NCBI GenBank assembly: GCA_963795485.1
Contig: CAWCIL010000034.1
Span: forward strand, 62,001-126,000
Source: AP-15 sp963795485
GTDB taxonomy: Bacteria; Pseudomonadota; Alphaproteobacteria; ATCC43930; CGMCC-115725
Length of the DNA stretch: 64,000 nt
Reading direction: 5' to 3'
Position 1 is the first letter of the stretch, and each line of letters begins with the position of its first letter. The notes beneath the pieces are model-generated. The model searched no databases, had not been told where the DNA came from, and was given only the letters and a program-made list of their open reading frames with translations. This document shows, piece after piece, positions 53,756 to 62,363 of the stretch. The position numbers and the translations under genes were made by a program.

Positions 53756-54617
53756 TTAGCGGGGCCGGGTTGGCGGCCCGGCGGATTGTCGTTTTGCTGC
53801 AGCGATCAGAAGATCGATGAATTCCTTCAGCGGCATGCCGACCCGGCCTCCGAACCGGGCCGCGGCTGCGTTGACATGCGACAGGATGCCGTCGCGGTAA
53901 AGCGCGCGCGAATCGCCGATCGGCGCGCTGTCCGCCGAGGTGGTTCCCGCGACGATCCCCTTTCGATCGAGATCGGGTAGCCTGGCTATACCGGCGCCGT
54001 CCATGCCCACACCGCCGTCGCTAAAGAATACGGCGTAGATGCCGGGCGGGACGGCGTTGTCCGGCCTCCCCCCGGAAAGGGCGCCATGCGATGCGGTCAC
54101 TGCGATCTGACCCGCATCGACGGGTTGCAGCATTCCGACGGAATCTGGCGCAGATCAGCCGCGGCTCGCCGGGAACGTCGCGCATGACAAAGCGGGCGCC
54201 CTCGGTGATGCTCGGTGGCATGGCCGCAGGCACGGTTGCCGAGCGCATCAGTTCGGCGCAATCCCGGACGCTCTGTCCCGGCCTGCAGCCGAGCGCGGCG
54301 GCAGCGCGATTGACATGGCCGATCACGCCGTGTTCGAGCATGTGGTCGCCATCGCCGATATGGCAGGTCTGCGCATCCGCGGTCGCCGCGGCCAGGTTGA
54401 TCTGATCGAGATAATCGAGCCCACAGATGCCGGCGTTGTCCTTGCCGATGCCGGCATCGTTCATGATCACCCCGCGCACGCCCCATTTGGCCGCGTTGAA
54501 CGCATTGTACCGGCCGCCATAGGACCCGGAGACGACGACGTGCGAACGGTGCTCGTCGCGAACAAAAGAGCAGCTGGCGACCGTTAGAACCTTGACGCCC
54601 TCGCCTGAAACGCTCAC
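53756..54617 (-). CDS. unknown protein with an internal duplication (one frameshift)
   Basis: About 287 residues when joined across a slip near 54138-54150. The two halves are homologous: G-x-G-x-D-x-A-G-I-x-x-L-x-x-L-D, then D-A-x-x-x-I-G-D, then G-(V/I)-x-x-H-V-N-x-A-A-A-x-x-G-x-R-x-G, about 140 residues apart. In the first half V-I-M-N-D-A-G-I-G-K-D-N-A-G-I and H-V-N-R-A-A-A-A-L-G are clearest. Conserved Asp, His and Asn suggest an active or metal-binding site in each half. Starts at GTG 54617 behind GGGGAG. Family not recognised. Confidence 0.65.
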
Positions 54618-54792
54618 CGGCTTAACTCCCCATTCCGATCATCACCCGACGCACGGAGATTCGAACATAGGCGAAAGCGGGAGCGGCCGAGAGTTTCCTG
54701 TCAACGATGGGAGGCTGTGCGACTTAACCGGGGCCTGTCCCGCAGCCAGCATCCCTGAAAAAACGTCGACCCTGTCTGGCTGCCGAACCTTT

Positions 54793-55938
54793 TTAGACGC
54801 GTGCCGGGTCGAGCGTATCCGCGCTTTCGGGGCGACGCATTGCGGGCGGGTCGGCGGCGTCGCCAGGGGCCGTTCGCCGCTCCAGTTCGGCGTCGAGCTT
54901 GGCGCCGACCAGGACGACCACCATCGACACCCACATCCAGGTCATAAAGCCGAAGATGGCGCCGAGCGAGCCGTAGGTTTTGTTATAGCCGCCGAAACTC
55001 GCGACGTACCAGGAGAAAAGGGCGGAGGCGACGAGCCATGCGGCGGCGGCGAAGACGCTGCTCCAGGCGATCCAACGCCACTGGGCACCGTTGCGGCTGG
55101 GACCGTATCGGTAGACTAGGGCAAGCGAAAACACGATGAACACAAACAGAAACGGCCATCTGACGATCTTCAGCAGCATTGCCGTCACCCCCGCATCCGG
55201 GATATGCTGAAGGATGATCGGAAGAGCGACCAACACCGCGATCGACAGCAGTACGAGCACGATCGCTCCGGCGGTAAACGCCAACGTGGTGGCATAGTAT
55301 TTCAACAAGCTGCGCTGGTCTTTCTCTTCGTAGACCGCGTTCAAAGCGTCGAACAACCCCGAGATACCGGAGTTGGCGAACCACAGAGCCACCACGAGGC
55401 TGACCCCGAAACCAATGCCGAGGGTCGCCCCCTTCTGTTGTGCGAGATGCGTCAGCTGGCCCCTTATCACCTCGACAGCTCCGCCGGGTGCAACGCCTGA
55501 CAATGTGTTGAGATGGTCGGCGATGCTGCTCGGGTTGGCGAACAGCCCATAGATCGAGACCAGGGCCGCGATGGCGGGGAACAGCGCGATAATGGCGTAA
55601 AAGCTGACGCCGGCGGCGACGAGCAGAATTCGGTCCTCCGATATGCCGCGAAAGACGCGCAGCAGAACGTCCTTCCGTCCGCCAGCGGGGACGGGCGCCG
55701 AGGGCGGGGTTGGCCCGCGGCGCTGCGTCTCGCCGGCAGCGTGATGTCCTTCGCGGGTCGCACCAGTGCCTTTTGCCAGGATCGGCGTCGGAGGATTCCG
55801 CCGTCCGACCGCGCCAATGGCGACGAGTGCCGCGCTCACCACGACGACCCATGAAGGCAGCCGCCCGTTAGGCTCGGGGATGGTGGTCTGCGCTCGGGCC
55901 GTGCCGGCGACGCCAACGGGCGTCCTTTGCTCGTCCAT
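54793..55938 (-). CDS. YihY/BrkB family membrane protein
   Basis: A 381-residue inner-membrane protein. F-R-G-I-S-E-D-R-I-L-L-V-A-A-G-V-S-F-Y-A-I-I-A-L-F-P-A is the family signature, followed by five more hydrophobic segments and a C-terminal G-A-I-F-G-F-M-T-W-M-W-V-S. The first 90 residues form a long Pro/Ala/Gly-rich extension with one added hydrophobic stretch. Relatives were once called ribonuclease BN; their function is unclear. Confidence 0.88.
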   Translation of the reverse strand: MDEQRTPVGVAGTARAQTTIPEPNGRLPSWVVVVSAALVAIGAVGRRNPPTPILAKGTGATREGHHAAGETQRRGPTPPSAPVPAGGRKDVLLRVFRGISEDRILLVAAGVSFYAIIALFPAIAALVSIYGLFANPSSIADHLNTLSGVAPGGAVEVIRGQLTHLAQQKGATLGIGFGVSLVVALWFANSGISGLFDALNAVYEEKDQRSLLKYYATTLAFTAGAIVLVLLSIAVLVALPIILQHIPDAGVTAMLLKIVRWPFLFVFIVFSLALVYRYGPSRNGAQWRWIAWSSVFAAAAWLVASALFSWYVASFGGYNKTYGSLGAIFGFMTWMWVSMVVVLVGAKLDAELERRTAPGDAADPPAMRRPESADTLDPARV

Positions 55939-56055
55939 GGTCGCTTCCTCGCGGCATGGCGCGGCGCTGCCGCAATCGCGGGCGAGTCGATCGCGCGGTC
56001 CGATTACTACGGCGAACCATGCCGCCTCGGCCCAAGTTCCGACAAATTTCGGGCG

Positions 56056-57561
56056 TTACGGCGCGTGCGGGTCGGCGATCGGGTCGAATGGCCAGATCGG
56101 TCGGCGGACCTTGGTGAAGAGCTCGGGGGTGTAGTTCGCCTGGCACAAGGCGCCGGTGTCGACCAGCACGATGTCGCGCGCGATCGGCTCCAAGGCGGCG
56201 CGGAAATGCTGCATCGATTTGACGGCGACCGTCGAGTAGCGGGTCGGGTCGACGCCCAACGAGGTGAACTGGGCGAGGTCGGTCGCCTGGCCGTTGTTGG
56301 TGATCGCGATGAGGTCGATCCCGCCCACCCGGAAGACCATCGACGGGCCGTAATTGCGCTCGACCCCGCCGCCCATCGGGCCATAGGCGACGAATTTGCC
56401 GTTGGTCAGGCACACCACTTCGCCGTCGAGCGACAGCGGGCCGCCGCCCATCGAAGGGTCGGTCTTGCCGCCGATGGCGAGGGTGGTCCGCGCTCCGACC
56501 CCGGCGCGCATCCCGGCCTGCACGGCTTCAGCGTCGCAGATCGCGTGAAAGGCGACGCGCTCGACCCCGCCCTCGACCAGCCCCTTCAAAAACGCGGTCG
56601 CGTCGCCATAGCCGCCGCCGCCCGGATTGTCGGTGTAGTCGGCGACGACCAGCGGCCTGTCGCCGGGCGTTCCCTCGCGTGCGCGGGCGACCGCTTCGGC
56701 CACCGTCAGCAAATGGACCGTGGTGAAATCGCGCGTCGCCCAGGCGTGGTCCATGAAATCCTCGGCGATCGCCCGAGCGCCCCTAAGGGCATCGTCGCCC
56801 TCATCGACCGTGACCGTCACCGAGGGTCCGACATCATGGATGTCGGCGAGCGCAAAGCCGGCGCAGATGCTGACCGCCAAGACCTCGCCCAAGGCTTCGA
56901 GCGCCTCGCCGCGGGCGATCAGCTCGGCCATCGGCCCCCTCTGGGTGCGGCCCCAGTCGAGACCGTAGAGCATCGGCCGCCGCGCGATGACCGTCCGCGG
57001 CCGAACCTCCCCGCGCATCGCGCGCTCGAGGAGGTCGGCGCCCTGCCGGGCGCGCTCGTGTTGGTCGATGTGCGGGTAGGTGCGATAGGCGATCAGCGCG
57101 TTGGCGTTGTCGGCCATCTTCCGCGTGACGTTGGCGTGCAGGTCGAGGGTGACGACGACCGGAATTCCGGGGCCGATCTTCCCCCGCAGCCGCGCCAACA
57201 GCTCGCCCTCGGCATCCTCGTGGCCGGCGCTGACCATGGCCCCGTGCAGGTGCAGCAGCACGCCGTCGATCGGGCCCTTGGCATCGACCGCGTCGAGGAT
57301 CATGCCGGCGACAGTCTCGAATGCCTCGTCGGCGACGATGCCCGAAGGATTGGGGTTGGCGGAGACCGGATGAACCAGGCTCCAGCCGTATCTGTCGGCC
57401 GCCTCGAAGGTCGCGCCCAAAGCCGAGCGGGTGCCGCGGAACGCCTGCGGGATCTCGTTTTCGAGGTGAAAGTCGCGGCGGCGGATCAGCGCCATGTCGG
57501 TTGTCACGCGGCTGAAGGTGTTGGTCTCGTGCATGAAACGGGCGGTCAATACGCGTGGCAC
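56056..57561 (-). CDS. M81 family metallopeptidase (MlrC-like)
   Basis: A 501-residue protein of the microcystin-degradation MlrC type. F-M-H-E-T-N-T-F-S near the start and H-L-H-G-A-M, D-L-H-A-N-V, Y-R-T-Y-P-H-I-D are the recognised metal-binding motifs; D-N-P-G-G-G-G-Y-G-D lies in the C-terminal domain. Outside true microcystin degraders these enzymes probably hydrolyse other peptides. It lies 49 bases before the enolase-superfamily gene in the opposite reading sense of coordinates (same strand), perhaps one operon. Confidence 0.9.
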   Translation of the reverse strand: MPRVLTARFMHETNTFSRVTTDMALIRRRDFHLENEIPQAFRGTRSALGATFEAADRYGWSLVHPVSANPNPSGIVADEAFETVAGMILDAVDAKGPIDGVLLHLHGAMVSAGHEDAEGELLARLRGKIGPGIPVVVTLDLHANVTRKMADNANALIAYRTYPHIDQHERARQGADLLERAMRGEVRPRTVIARRPMLYGLDWGRTQRGPMAELIARGEALEALGEVLAVSICAGFALADIHDVGPSVTVTVDEGDDALRGARAIAEDFMDHAWATRDFTTVHLLTVAEAVARAREGTPGDRPLVVADYTDNPGGGGYGDATAFLKGLVEGGVERVAFHAICDAEAVQAGMRAGVGARTTLAIGGKTDPSMGGGPLSLDGEVVCLTNGKFVAYGPMGGGVERNYGPSMVFRVGGIDLIAITNNGQATDLAQFTSLGVDPTRYSTVAVKSMQHFRAALEPIARDIVLVDTGALCQANYTPELFTKVRRPIWPFDPIADPHAP

Positions 57562-57610
57562 AGCGTTACCTCGTCGATTGCGGCGGCGCGCCGCCGGCCT
57601 AAGCTACGGG

Positions 57611-58720
57611 TTACCCGACCGGCAAGCGTCGCTTCGCCAATTCCGCCTCGTTGATGCGCAGGCCGAGCCCGGGCTCCGGCGGCAAATGAAACAGACCGCT
57701 GACCGGCTTTGGCGGGTTGTCGAACACCGCGTGCTGACGAGGTGAGGGATCGTTCAGCTCGCATGGCTTGGTCGCGTGCAGCTGGCTCGCCGCCAGATGC
57801 AGGCTCGCCATGTGGCCGATCGTCGGCTGGGTCTGGTGCGGCACCAGCTCGACGCCGTGAGCATAGGCCAATGCCGCGGCGCGCATCAGGCCGGTGATGC
57901 CGCCCATCTTGACGATGTCGGGCTGCACCATCCGCACGCCCTGATCGATCAGGTCGGCGAGCGCCGCGAGCGTATAGGTCTGTTCCCCGGCCGACACCGT
58001 GATGTCGAGCCGCCGCGCGACCTCGCCCATCGCTTTCAAGTGATAATGCTGCACCGGCTCCTCGAACCACCAATAGCCCAATTCTTCGAGCACGCGGCCG
58101 ACCCGGACGGCACCCCCGACCGTGTAGCCGTTGTTGGCGTCGAAGGCCAACGGGAACGCGTCGCCGACCAGCCGGCGCACCGCGCGCGCCTTGGCGATGT
58201 CCCCCGGGATGTCATGGTCGGGCCGGGTGCGGTCGGCGTCGAAACGGATCTTGACGGCCGCCGGCTGGTCCTCGAGCCGCGTTTCGACGACGCGCAGCAC
58301 TTCGTCGACGGTGCGCTCGCCGTTACCGCCGATCGAGGCATAGAACGGCAGGCTGGTTCGCCACGCGCCGCCCAAGAGCTTGTACACCGGCTGGCCCAAC
58401 AGCTTGCCCTTTACATCCCACAGCGCGATGTCGAGTGCCGCGAGCGCGCCGGTCAGCGCACCCTCGGGCCCGAGCTTGACGAATTCGTGCAGCAGCCTGT
58501 CGAGCAGGACGGCGTGGTCGAGCGGATCGCGGCCGATCAATCGCGGCGCCAGGTTGCGCGCGATGATCCCGAGCGAGGCGAGCCCGCCCTGCATCGGTGA
58601 GGCTTCCCCGAAACCGACGAGCCCGTCGTCGCACCGGACCCGGACCCAGGCGCTGCGCTGTTCGGGCCTGTCTCCTGGCGACCAGGCGACCTGAAACACC
58701 TCGATTTCGCGGATCTTCAT
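57611..58720 (-). CDS. mandelate racemase/muconate lactonizing enzyme family protein
   Basis: Enolase-superfamily enzyme of 369 residues. V-K-I-R-F-D carries a general-base Lys; metal ligands are the Asp in A-F-D-A-N-N-G-Y and Glu residues in F-E-E-P and S-A-G-E-Q; a His in H-G-V-E-L-V-P-H is available as second base. Pattern is closest to the mandelate racemase or sugar-acid dehydratase subgroup. ATG at 58720 follows GAGGAG. Substrate unknown; it lies upstream of the MlrC-like gene on the same strand. Confidence 0.9.
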   Translation of the reverse strand: MKIREIEVFQVAWSPGDRPEQRSAWVRVRCDDGLVGFGEASPMQGGLASLGIIARNLAPRLIGRDPLDHAVLLDRLLHEFVKLGPEGALTGALAALDIALWDVKGKLLGQPVYKLLGGAWRTSLPFYASIGGNGERTVDEVLRVVETRLEDQPAAVKIRFDADRTRPDHDIPGDIAKARAVRRLVGDAFPLAFDANNGYTVGGAVRVGRVLEELGYWWFEEPVQHYHLKAMGEVARRLDITVSAGEQTYTLAALADLIDQGVRMVQPDIVKMGGITGLMRAAALAYAHGVELVPHQTQPTIGHMASLHLAASQLHATKPCELNDPSPRQHAVFDNPPKPVSGLFHLPPEPGLGLRINEAELAKRRLPVG

Positions 58721-58858
58721 GCCTCGCTCCTCGGTCCTGAGTTGGAACGGCTTCGGCGGCAGGGCTCGCTTCATAATAGCGGTGGCGGTACAATTGCGAG
58801 TTTCGGGCAGAGAGCCGAGCGCAAAGTCCGGACTCCACGATAGCAGGCCCGGCCCAGT

Positions 58859-58898
58859 CCTCCGAAGCTTATCGAGGCCCTCCGAAGCTCATCGAGGC
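58859..58898. repeat. 20-bp tandem direct repeat
   Basis: Two adjacent 20-bp copies (58859-58878 and 58879-58898) differ at one position (AAGCTTATCG against AAGCTCATCG). They lie between the divergent enolase-superfamily gene and the XRE regulator, 40 bases upstream of the palindrome at 58936, and may be a regulatory site or a slippage duplication. Confidence 0.6.
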
Positions 58899-58935
58899 GC
58901 CTCCCGACGGTCCGCGCCTTGGTCCGTTGACGGGA

Positions 58936-58976
58936 CTTCGCGATTTTGCTAAGTTTTTCCTAGCAAAGTTGCGAAG
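58936..58976. promoter_or_regulatory. 41-bp nested palindrome, candidate operator
   Basis: CTTCGC (58936-58941) mirrors GCGAAG (58971-58976), and TTTGCTA (58945-58951) mirrors TAGCAAA (58961-58967), all centred on 58956. The right outer arm overlaps the Shine-Dalgarno AAGGA of the XRE gene at 58984. It suits an autoregulatory operator; as RNA it could also form a stem that hides the ribosome site. Confidence 0.65.
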
Positions 58977-58983
58977 GATCGTC

Positions 58984-59355
58984 ATGAGACCGGCATTCGA
59001 CCGAGCGGCCGCCAACGACAGCGCGGCGATCGCCGCGCTGTGCGCGCGAAAACTCCTGGAGCTGCGCGCCCGAAAGGGCGAGACGCAAAGAGAGCTGGCG
59101 CAGCGCCTCGGCATGACCGAGTCGATGATCTCTCGGCTCGAGCGCGGCGATCACGTGCCGAGCCTGAAGACGCTGTGCCGCATCGCCGACGCCTTTGGCC
59201 GACGGCTCGAGATCGTCTTTCACGAGCACGAGCACCGCCACCCCGACGGCACCCGGCACTCGCACCCGCACGGCCATCCCGATCCCGACCACCAGCACCG
59301 GCATGGGCCAGGGGGGCATGAGCCAGGGGGGCATCAGCAAGGGGACGACCAATGA
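58984..59355 (+). CDS. XRE-family regulator with a histidine-rich tail
   Basis: A 123-residue protein. Residues 24-78 are an XRE/Cro-type helix-turn-helix (L-L-E-L-R-A-R-K-G-E-T-Q-R-E-L-A-Q-R-L, T-E-S-M-I-S-R-L-E-R-G). The remaining 45 residues contain 13 histidines (residues 80-117), with H-x-H and H-x-H-x-H spacing suited to nickel, cobalt or zinc. Its stop overlaps the start of the metal-transporter gene. A DNA-binding domain fused directly to a metal-chelating tail would be a simple metal-responsive repressor acting at the palindrome just upstream; this is an inference. Confidence 0.8.
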   Translation: MRPAFDRAAANDSAAIAALCARKLLELRARKGETQRELAQRLGMTESMISRLERGDHVPSLKTLCRIADAFGRRLEIVFHEHEHRHPDGTRHSHPHGHPDPDHQHRHGPGGHEPGGHQQGDDQ

Positions 59356-60371
59356 CCCACGGTCCCGAATTGCTGCTGGTCGGCGCTGTCGCCGCGGTCG
59401 GCCTGTTGCACACGATTGTCCCGGACCACTGGGTCCCGATCGCGCTGATCGCTCGGCAGCGTGGCTGGTCGCGGGGCGAAACCGCGCGGGCGGCATTGCA
59501 GGCCGGGAGCGGGCATGTCCTCTCCACTCTGGCGATCGCGCTCGCGGTGTGGGCGGCCGGCGTTGCTGTCGCGCAGCGCTTCGGCCACCTGGTCAACGCG
59601 GCTTCCGGCGTCGCCCTGATCGGCTTTGGCGGCTGGGTCGCGGTTTCGGCCTGGCGCGAGCTGCGTTCCGGGAGCGGCCACGGGCACGGCCACGGCGGCG
59701 CGGTTCCGCAGCGCCACGAACACCGGCCTGGCCATGGCCGCGGCGCAATCGACGGGCGCGACCATGATCACGATCACGGCCATCACGATCACGGCCATCA
59801 CGATCACGGCCATCACGATCACGGCCGCCACGATCACGGCCACCACGATTACGGTCGCCGGCCTCTGCATGCGGGCCCGTCCGTGCCCGAGCATCGGACG
59901 GCGGCCGCGGACGACCGGCTCTATGCTCCACTGCGCGGCGACAGCGCGGCGTTGACCCGCCACATTCACCTCCACCGGCACGGCGGCGGTGCCGCGCATC
60001 TGCACTCGCACGACCATCTTCCGGCGACCGACCACCCGGTCCTCGCTGGGTTCGCTCACGCGCCGCCATTGCATGTTCACCGCCACCGGACGACGGCGCG
60101 GACGGCACTGCTGCTGATCCTCGGCTCGTCGCCGATGTTGGAGGGCATCCCCCTGTTCTTCGCCGCCGGGAAATACGGCGCCCGGCTGATTGCGCCGATG
60201 GCTGCCGTGTTCGCGCTCACCACGATCGCGACCTATGTCGTGCTGTGTGTCCATGCGACCGCGGGGCTGCAGCGCCTGCGCCTCGGCGCCGTCGAGCGCT
60301 ATGGCGAGGTCTTGAGCGGTGCGGCGATCGCGCTGGTCGGGGTGATCTTCGGCCTCTGGCCCACGCTCTAG
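59352..60371 (+). CDS. histidine-rich membrane protein, probable nickel/cobalt transporter
   Basis: A 339-residue protein with three N-terminal and three C-terminal hydrophobic segments split by a histidine-rich loop of about 130 residues. H-T-I-V-P-D-H-W-V-P-I-A-L-I-A-R and G-S-G-H-V-L-S-T-L resemble the H-x4-D-H and G-H-V-L motifs of NiCoT/UreH-like metal carriers. The loop holds H-D-H-G-H repeats encoded by a 15-bp tandem repeat (about 59766-59850). ATG at 59352 overlaps the regulator stop. Efflux (RcnA-like) fits the repressor context better than uptake, but direction cannot be read from sequence. Confidence 0.78.
   Translation: MTHGPELLLVGAVAAVGLLHTIVPDHWVPIALIARQRGWSRGETARAALQAGSGHVLSTLAIALAVWAAGVAVAQRFGHLVNAASGVALIGFGGWVAVSAWRELRSGSGHGHGHGGAVPQRHEHRPGHGRGAIDGRDHDHDHGHHDHGHHDHGHHDHGRHDHGHHDYGRRPLHAGPSVPEHRTAAADDRLYAPLRGDSAALTRHIHLHRHGGGAAHLHSHDHLPATDHPVLAGFAHAPPLHVHRHRTTARTALLLILGSSPMLEGIPLFFAAGKYGARLIAPMAAVFALTTIATYVVLCVHATAGLQRLRLGAVERYGEVLSGAAIALVGVIFGLWPTL
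59766..59850 (+). repeat. 15-bp tandem repeat encoding H-D-H-G-H units
   Basis: About five and a half copies of CACGATCACGGCCAT in tandem, in frame within the transporter gene. The period preserves the histidine pattern, so copy number can change without loss of frame and could tune metal binding. Confidence 0.8.
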
Positions 60372-60659
60372 CGAAGCAATTCCACGGTGCCCGTCATTTA
60401 TCCAGGGTCGCAGCCGAACCTCTGCAAAATTGCCATCATCGCACCGCATAATCTCGATAACCCGGCGCTCGGGAGAGGAGTTGACCGAAATCGCAAGCCG
60501 GCGCGGCCTGGAAATCTCCTGCAGAAAGCAGGTGGAACAGGCTTTCGGCCGGGCCTCCGCGGCCGATCGGCGGCCTCGCGCCGATTGACGCGCCCGCACG
60601 CAGGGCGATAGGTTTTCGACCGCGATATCTCGTTCGCAGCGCGCGGAGGGAGCAGCCGC

Positions 60660-61646
60660 ATGGCCAGGATCGTTCTCGGGATTGCCACGTCGCACACGCC
60701 GATGCTCAACACCCCGGCCAAGGACTGGCCGAGCTTCATCGATCGCGACGGTGTGCGTGATTTCCTCGACAAGGAGGGGGACCCCGCCACTTACGAGGAA
60801 TTGGTGCGCCGTCCCGACCCGAGAGCGTTGCCGGAATTGACGCCCGAGCGCTTTGCCGCGCGACATGACGAGGCGCAGGCGGCAGTGGAGCATCTGAGAG
60901 AGAGCGTGCGCCGCGCCGAGCTCGACGCGCTGATCGTCCTCGGCGACGACCAGAAGGAGCTGTTTCTCGAGGACCACTTGTCGTCGATCCTGGTCTATTA
61001 CGGCGACACGATCCGCAACGTGCCGCTCTCGCCGGGCTTCAAGGGCCCGGAATGGTCGCGGCTCGCCACCGCGCGCTATTACGAGGAGAAGGTTCCGCGC
61101 GACTACCCGGTCGCGGCCCCTTTGGCATTGCACCTGATCGGCGAATTGATCGACCGCGAGTTCGATATCGCCTCGTCGAACGGGCTGGCGCCCGGGCACG
61201 GGGAAGGCCACGCTCATGCCTTTGTGCGCAAGCGGCTGATGGAAGATCCCGAGCTGCCGGTCGTGCCGATCTTCCTCAACACCTATTACCCGCCGAACCA
61301 GCCGACGCCGCGGCGGTGCTACAAATTCGGCGAGGCCATCCGCGAAGCCGTCGCGAGCTGGCCCGACGACGCGCGCATCGGCATCGTCGGCTCGGGCGGG
61401 CTCAGCCATTTCGTCGTCGACGAGGAGCTCGACCGCGGCGTCATCGACGCGCTGAGGCGAAAGGACGGCGAGGCCTTGCAATCCTTGCCGCGCAAAAAGC
61501 TCAATTCCGGCAGCTCTGAGATCCGCATGTGGATCGCCGTCGGCGGCGCCGTCGAGCATCTCGACATGGCCTGGTCGCATTACGTTCCGGGCTACCGCAC
61601 CCCGGCCGGCTCCGGCACCGGGCTCGGCTTCGCCGTGTTTTCGTGA
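60660..61646 (+). CDS. extradiol (LigB-type) dioxygenase family protein
   Basis: A 328-residue class III ring-cleavage dioxygenase-like protein. A-T-S-H-T-P-M-L (His12) and the later G-H-G-E-G-H-A-H-A-F carry histidines that fit iron binding and catalysis; L-I-V-L-G-D-D-Q-K-E is the conserved central strand, and G-S-G-G-L-S-H-F the last. Related to the beta subunit of protocatechuate 4,5-dioxygenase. Near a Rieske oxygenase gene, which suggests aromatic or methoxy-aromatic breakdown. ATG at 60660 follows GGAGGG. Confidence 0.86.
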   Translation: MARIVLGIATSHTPMLNTPAKDWPSFIDRDGVRDFLDKEGDPATYEELVRRPDPRALPELTPERFAARHDEAQAAVEHLRESVRRAELDALIVLGDDQKELFLEDHLSSILVYYGDTIRNVPLSPGFKGPEWSRLATARYYEEKVPRDYPVAAPLALHLIGELIDREFDIASSNGLAPGHGEGHAHAFVRKRLMEDPELPVVPIFLNTYYPPNQPTPRRCYKFGEAIREAVASWPDDARIGIVGSGGLSHFVVDEELDRGVIDALRRKDGEALQSLPRKKLNSGSSEIRMWIAVGGAVEHLDMAWSHYVPGYRTPAGSGTGLGFAVFS

Positions 61647-61720
61647 CGCTTGCGAGCGCTGCGCAACGCCGCGCGTCCACCATTCCCTCCGATGGCGGAA
61701 CCTAGCCCCTGGATTCGGGA

Positions 61721-61933
61721 GTGCGTTGGCGGAATATAAGCGCGCAATTGGAGGCGATCGGAGGTGGATGTCCCCGCGTGATCACGAGCCCGAAGGGGGC
61801 ATCGCAGTTCATCTTTCCGAATGGAATGATCCTGCGTTTCGACTTGTTGCCAGGCCAGTATCTCCCGGGGCAGGCACCTCATATCAATTTGGAATACAGG
61901 GACGTCAATTTCCATATAGAACTGAGACGCTGA
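61721..61933 (+). CDS. short ORF resembling a polymorphic-toxin C-terminus (remnant)
   Basis: About 70 residues from a GTG. The latter half (F-P-N-G-M-I-L-R-F-D-L-L-P-G-Q-Y then P-H-I-N-L-E-Y-R-D-V-N-F-H-I-E-L) resembles the ends of polymorphic toxins, in which G/A-P-H-I-N and H-I-x-L are common. No signal, carrier domain or good ribosome site is seen, so it is more likely a detached toxin tip than a working toxin. A stop in frame at 61703 limits it upstream. The resemblance is from memory and weak. Confidence 0.35.
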   Translation: MRWRNISAQLEAIGGGCPRVITSPKGASQFIFPNGMILRFDLLPGQYLPGQAPHINLEYRDVNFHIELRR

Positions 61934-61947
61934 CGGGTGACACGCTC

Positions 61948-62298
61948 ATGAGACGATTGCTCTGCATACTTTCAGCGCCGGTGAGATCCGGGAAGGTCAA
62001 GCATTTTTGGATTCCCGCCGGCGCTGGGCTAGACGAAAAGCAGGAAATGCCGCCACCTCGGCTCTTGGTCATTGAAACCGATGCCGATAAGCCTGAGACA
62101 GGAGCGCTCCTTTACCGCTTAAACGGCAATGGCGAGTGCGTCGGCGACACGTGGCACGAGAGCATCGACGCCGCCAAGGAACACGCCAGTGACGAGTATG
62201 GGAAGGCGGTGCTGGTCTGGCAGGAGATACCGGCCGACATAGGTATCGACGCACTCGCAATGGCGGAGCTTGGCGCGGCCGTCCACAACAATCGGTAG
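61948..62298 (+). CDS. small protein, possible immunity protein
   Basis: A 116-residue soluble protein (M-R-R-L-L-C-I-L-S-A-P-V-R-S-G-K). Y-R-L-N-G-N-G-E-C-V-G-D-T-W-H-E-S-I-D-A-A-K is a pattern I associate with small proteins found next to toxin fragments. It starts 15 bases after the short ORF at 61721, and both are less GC-rich than the neighbours. No family recognised with certainty. Confidence 0.5.
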   Translation: MRRLLCILSAPVRSGKVKHFWIPAGAGLDEKQEMPPPRLLVIETDADKPETGALLYRLNGNGECVGDTWHESIDAAKEHASDEYGKAVLVWQEIPADIGIDALAMAELGAAVHNNR

Positions 62299-62363
62299 GC
62301 CGTATACCGTTTTTACGGATGCTTCAGCCCGGTCGGGGCTGGGTGGGCGAAAAGGAGAAACCG

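Noticed and set aside
60372..60659. possible metal riboswitch or small gene between the transporter and dioxygenase genes
   Set aside because: Several GC-rich stems can be drawn, but no conserved aptamer core or convincing ORF was recognised.
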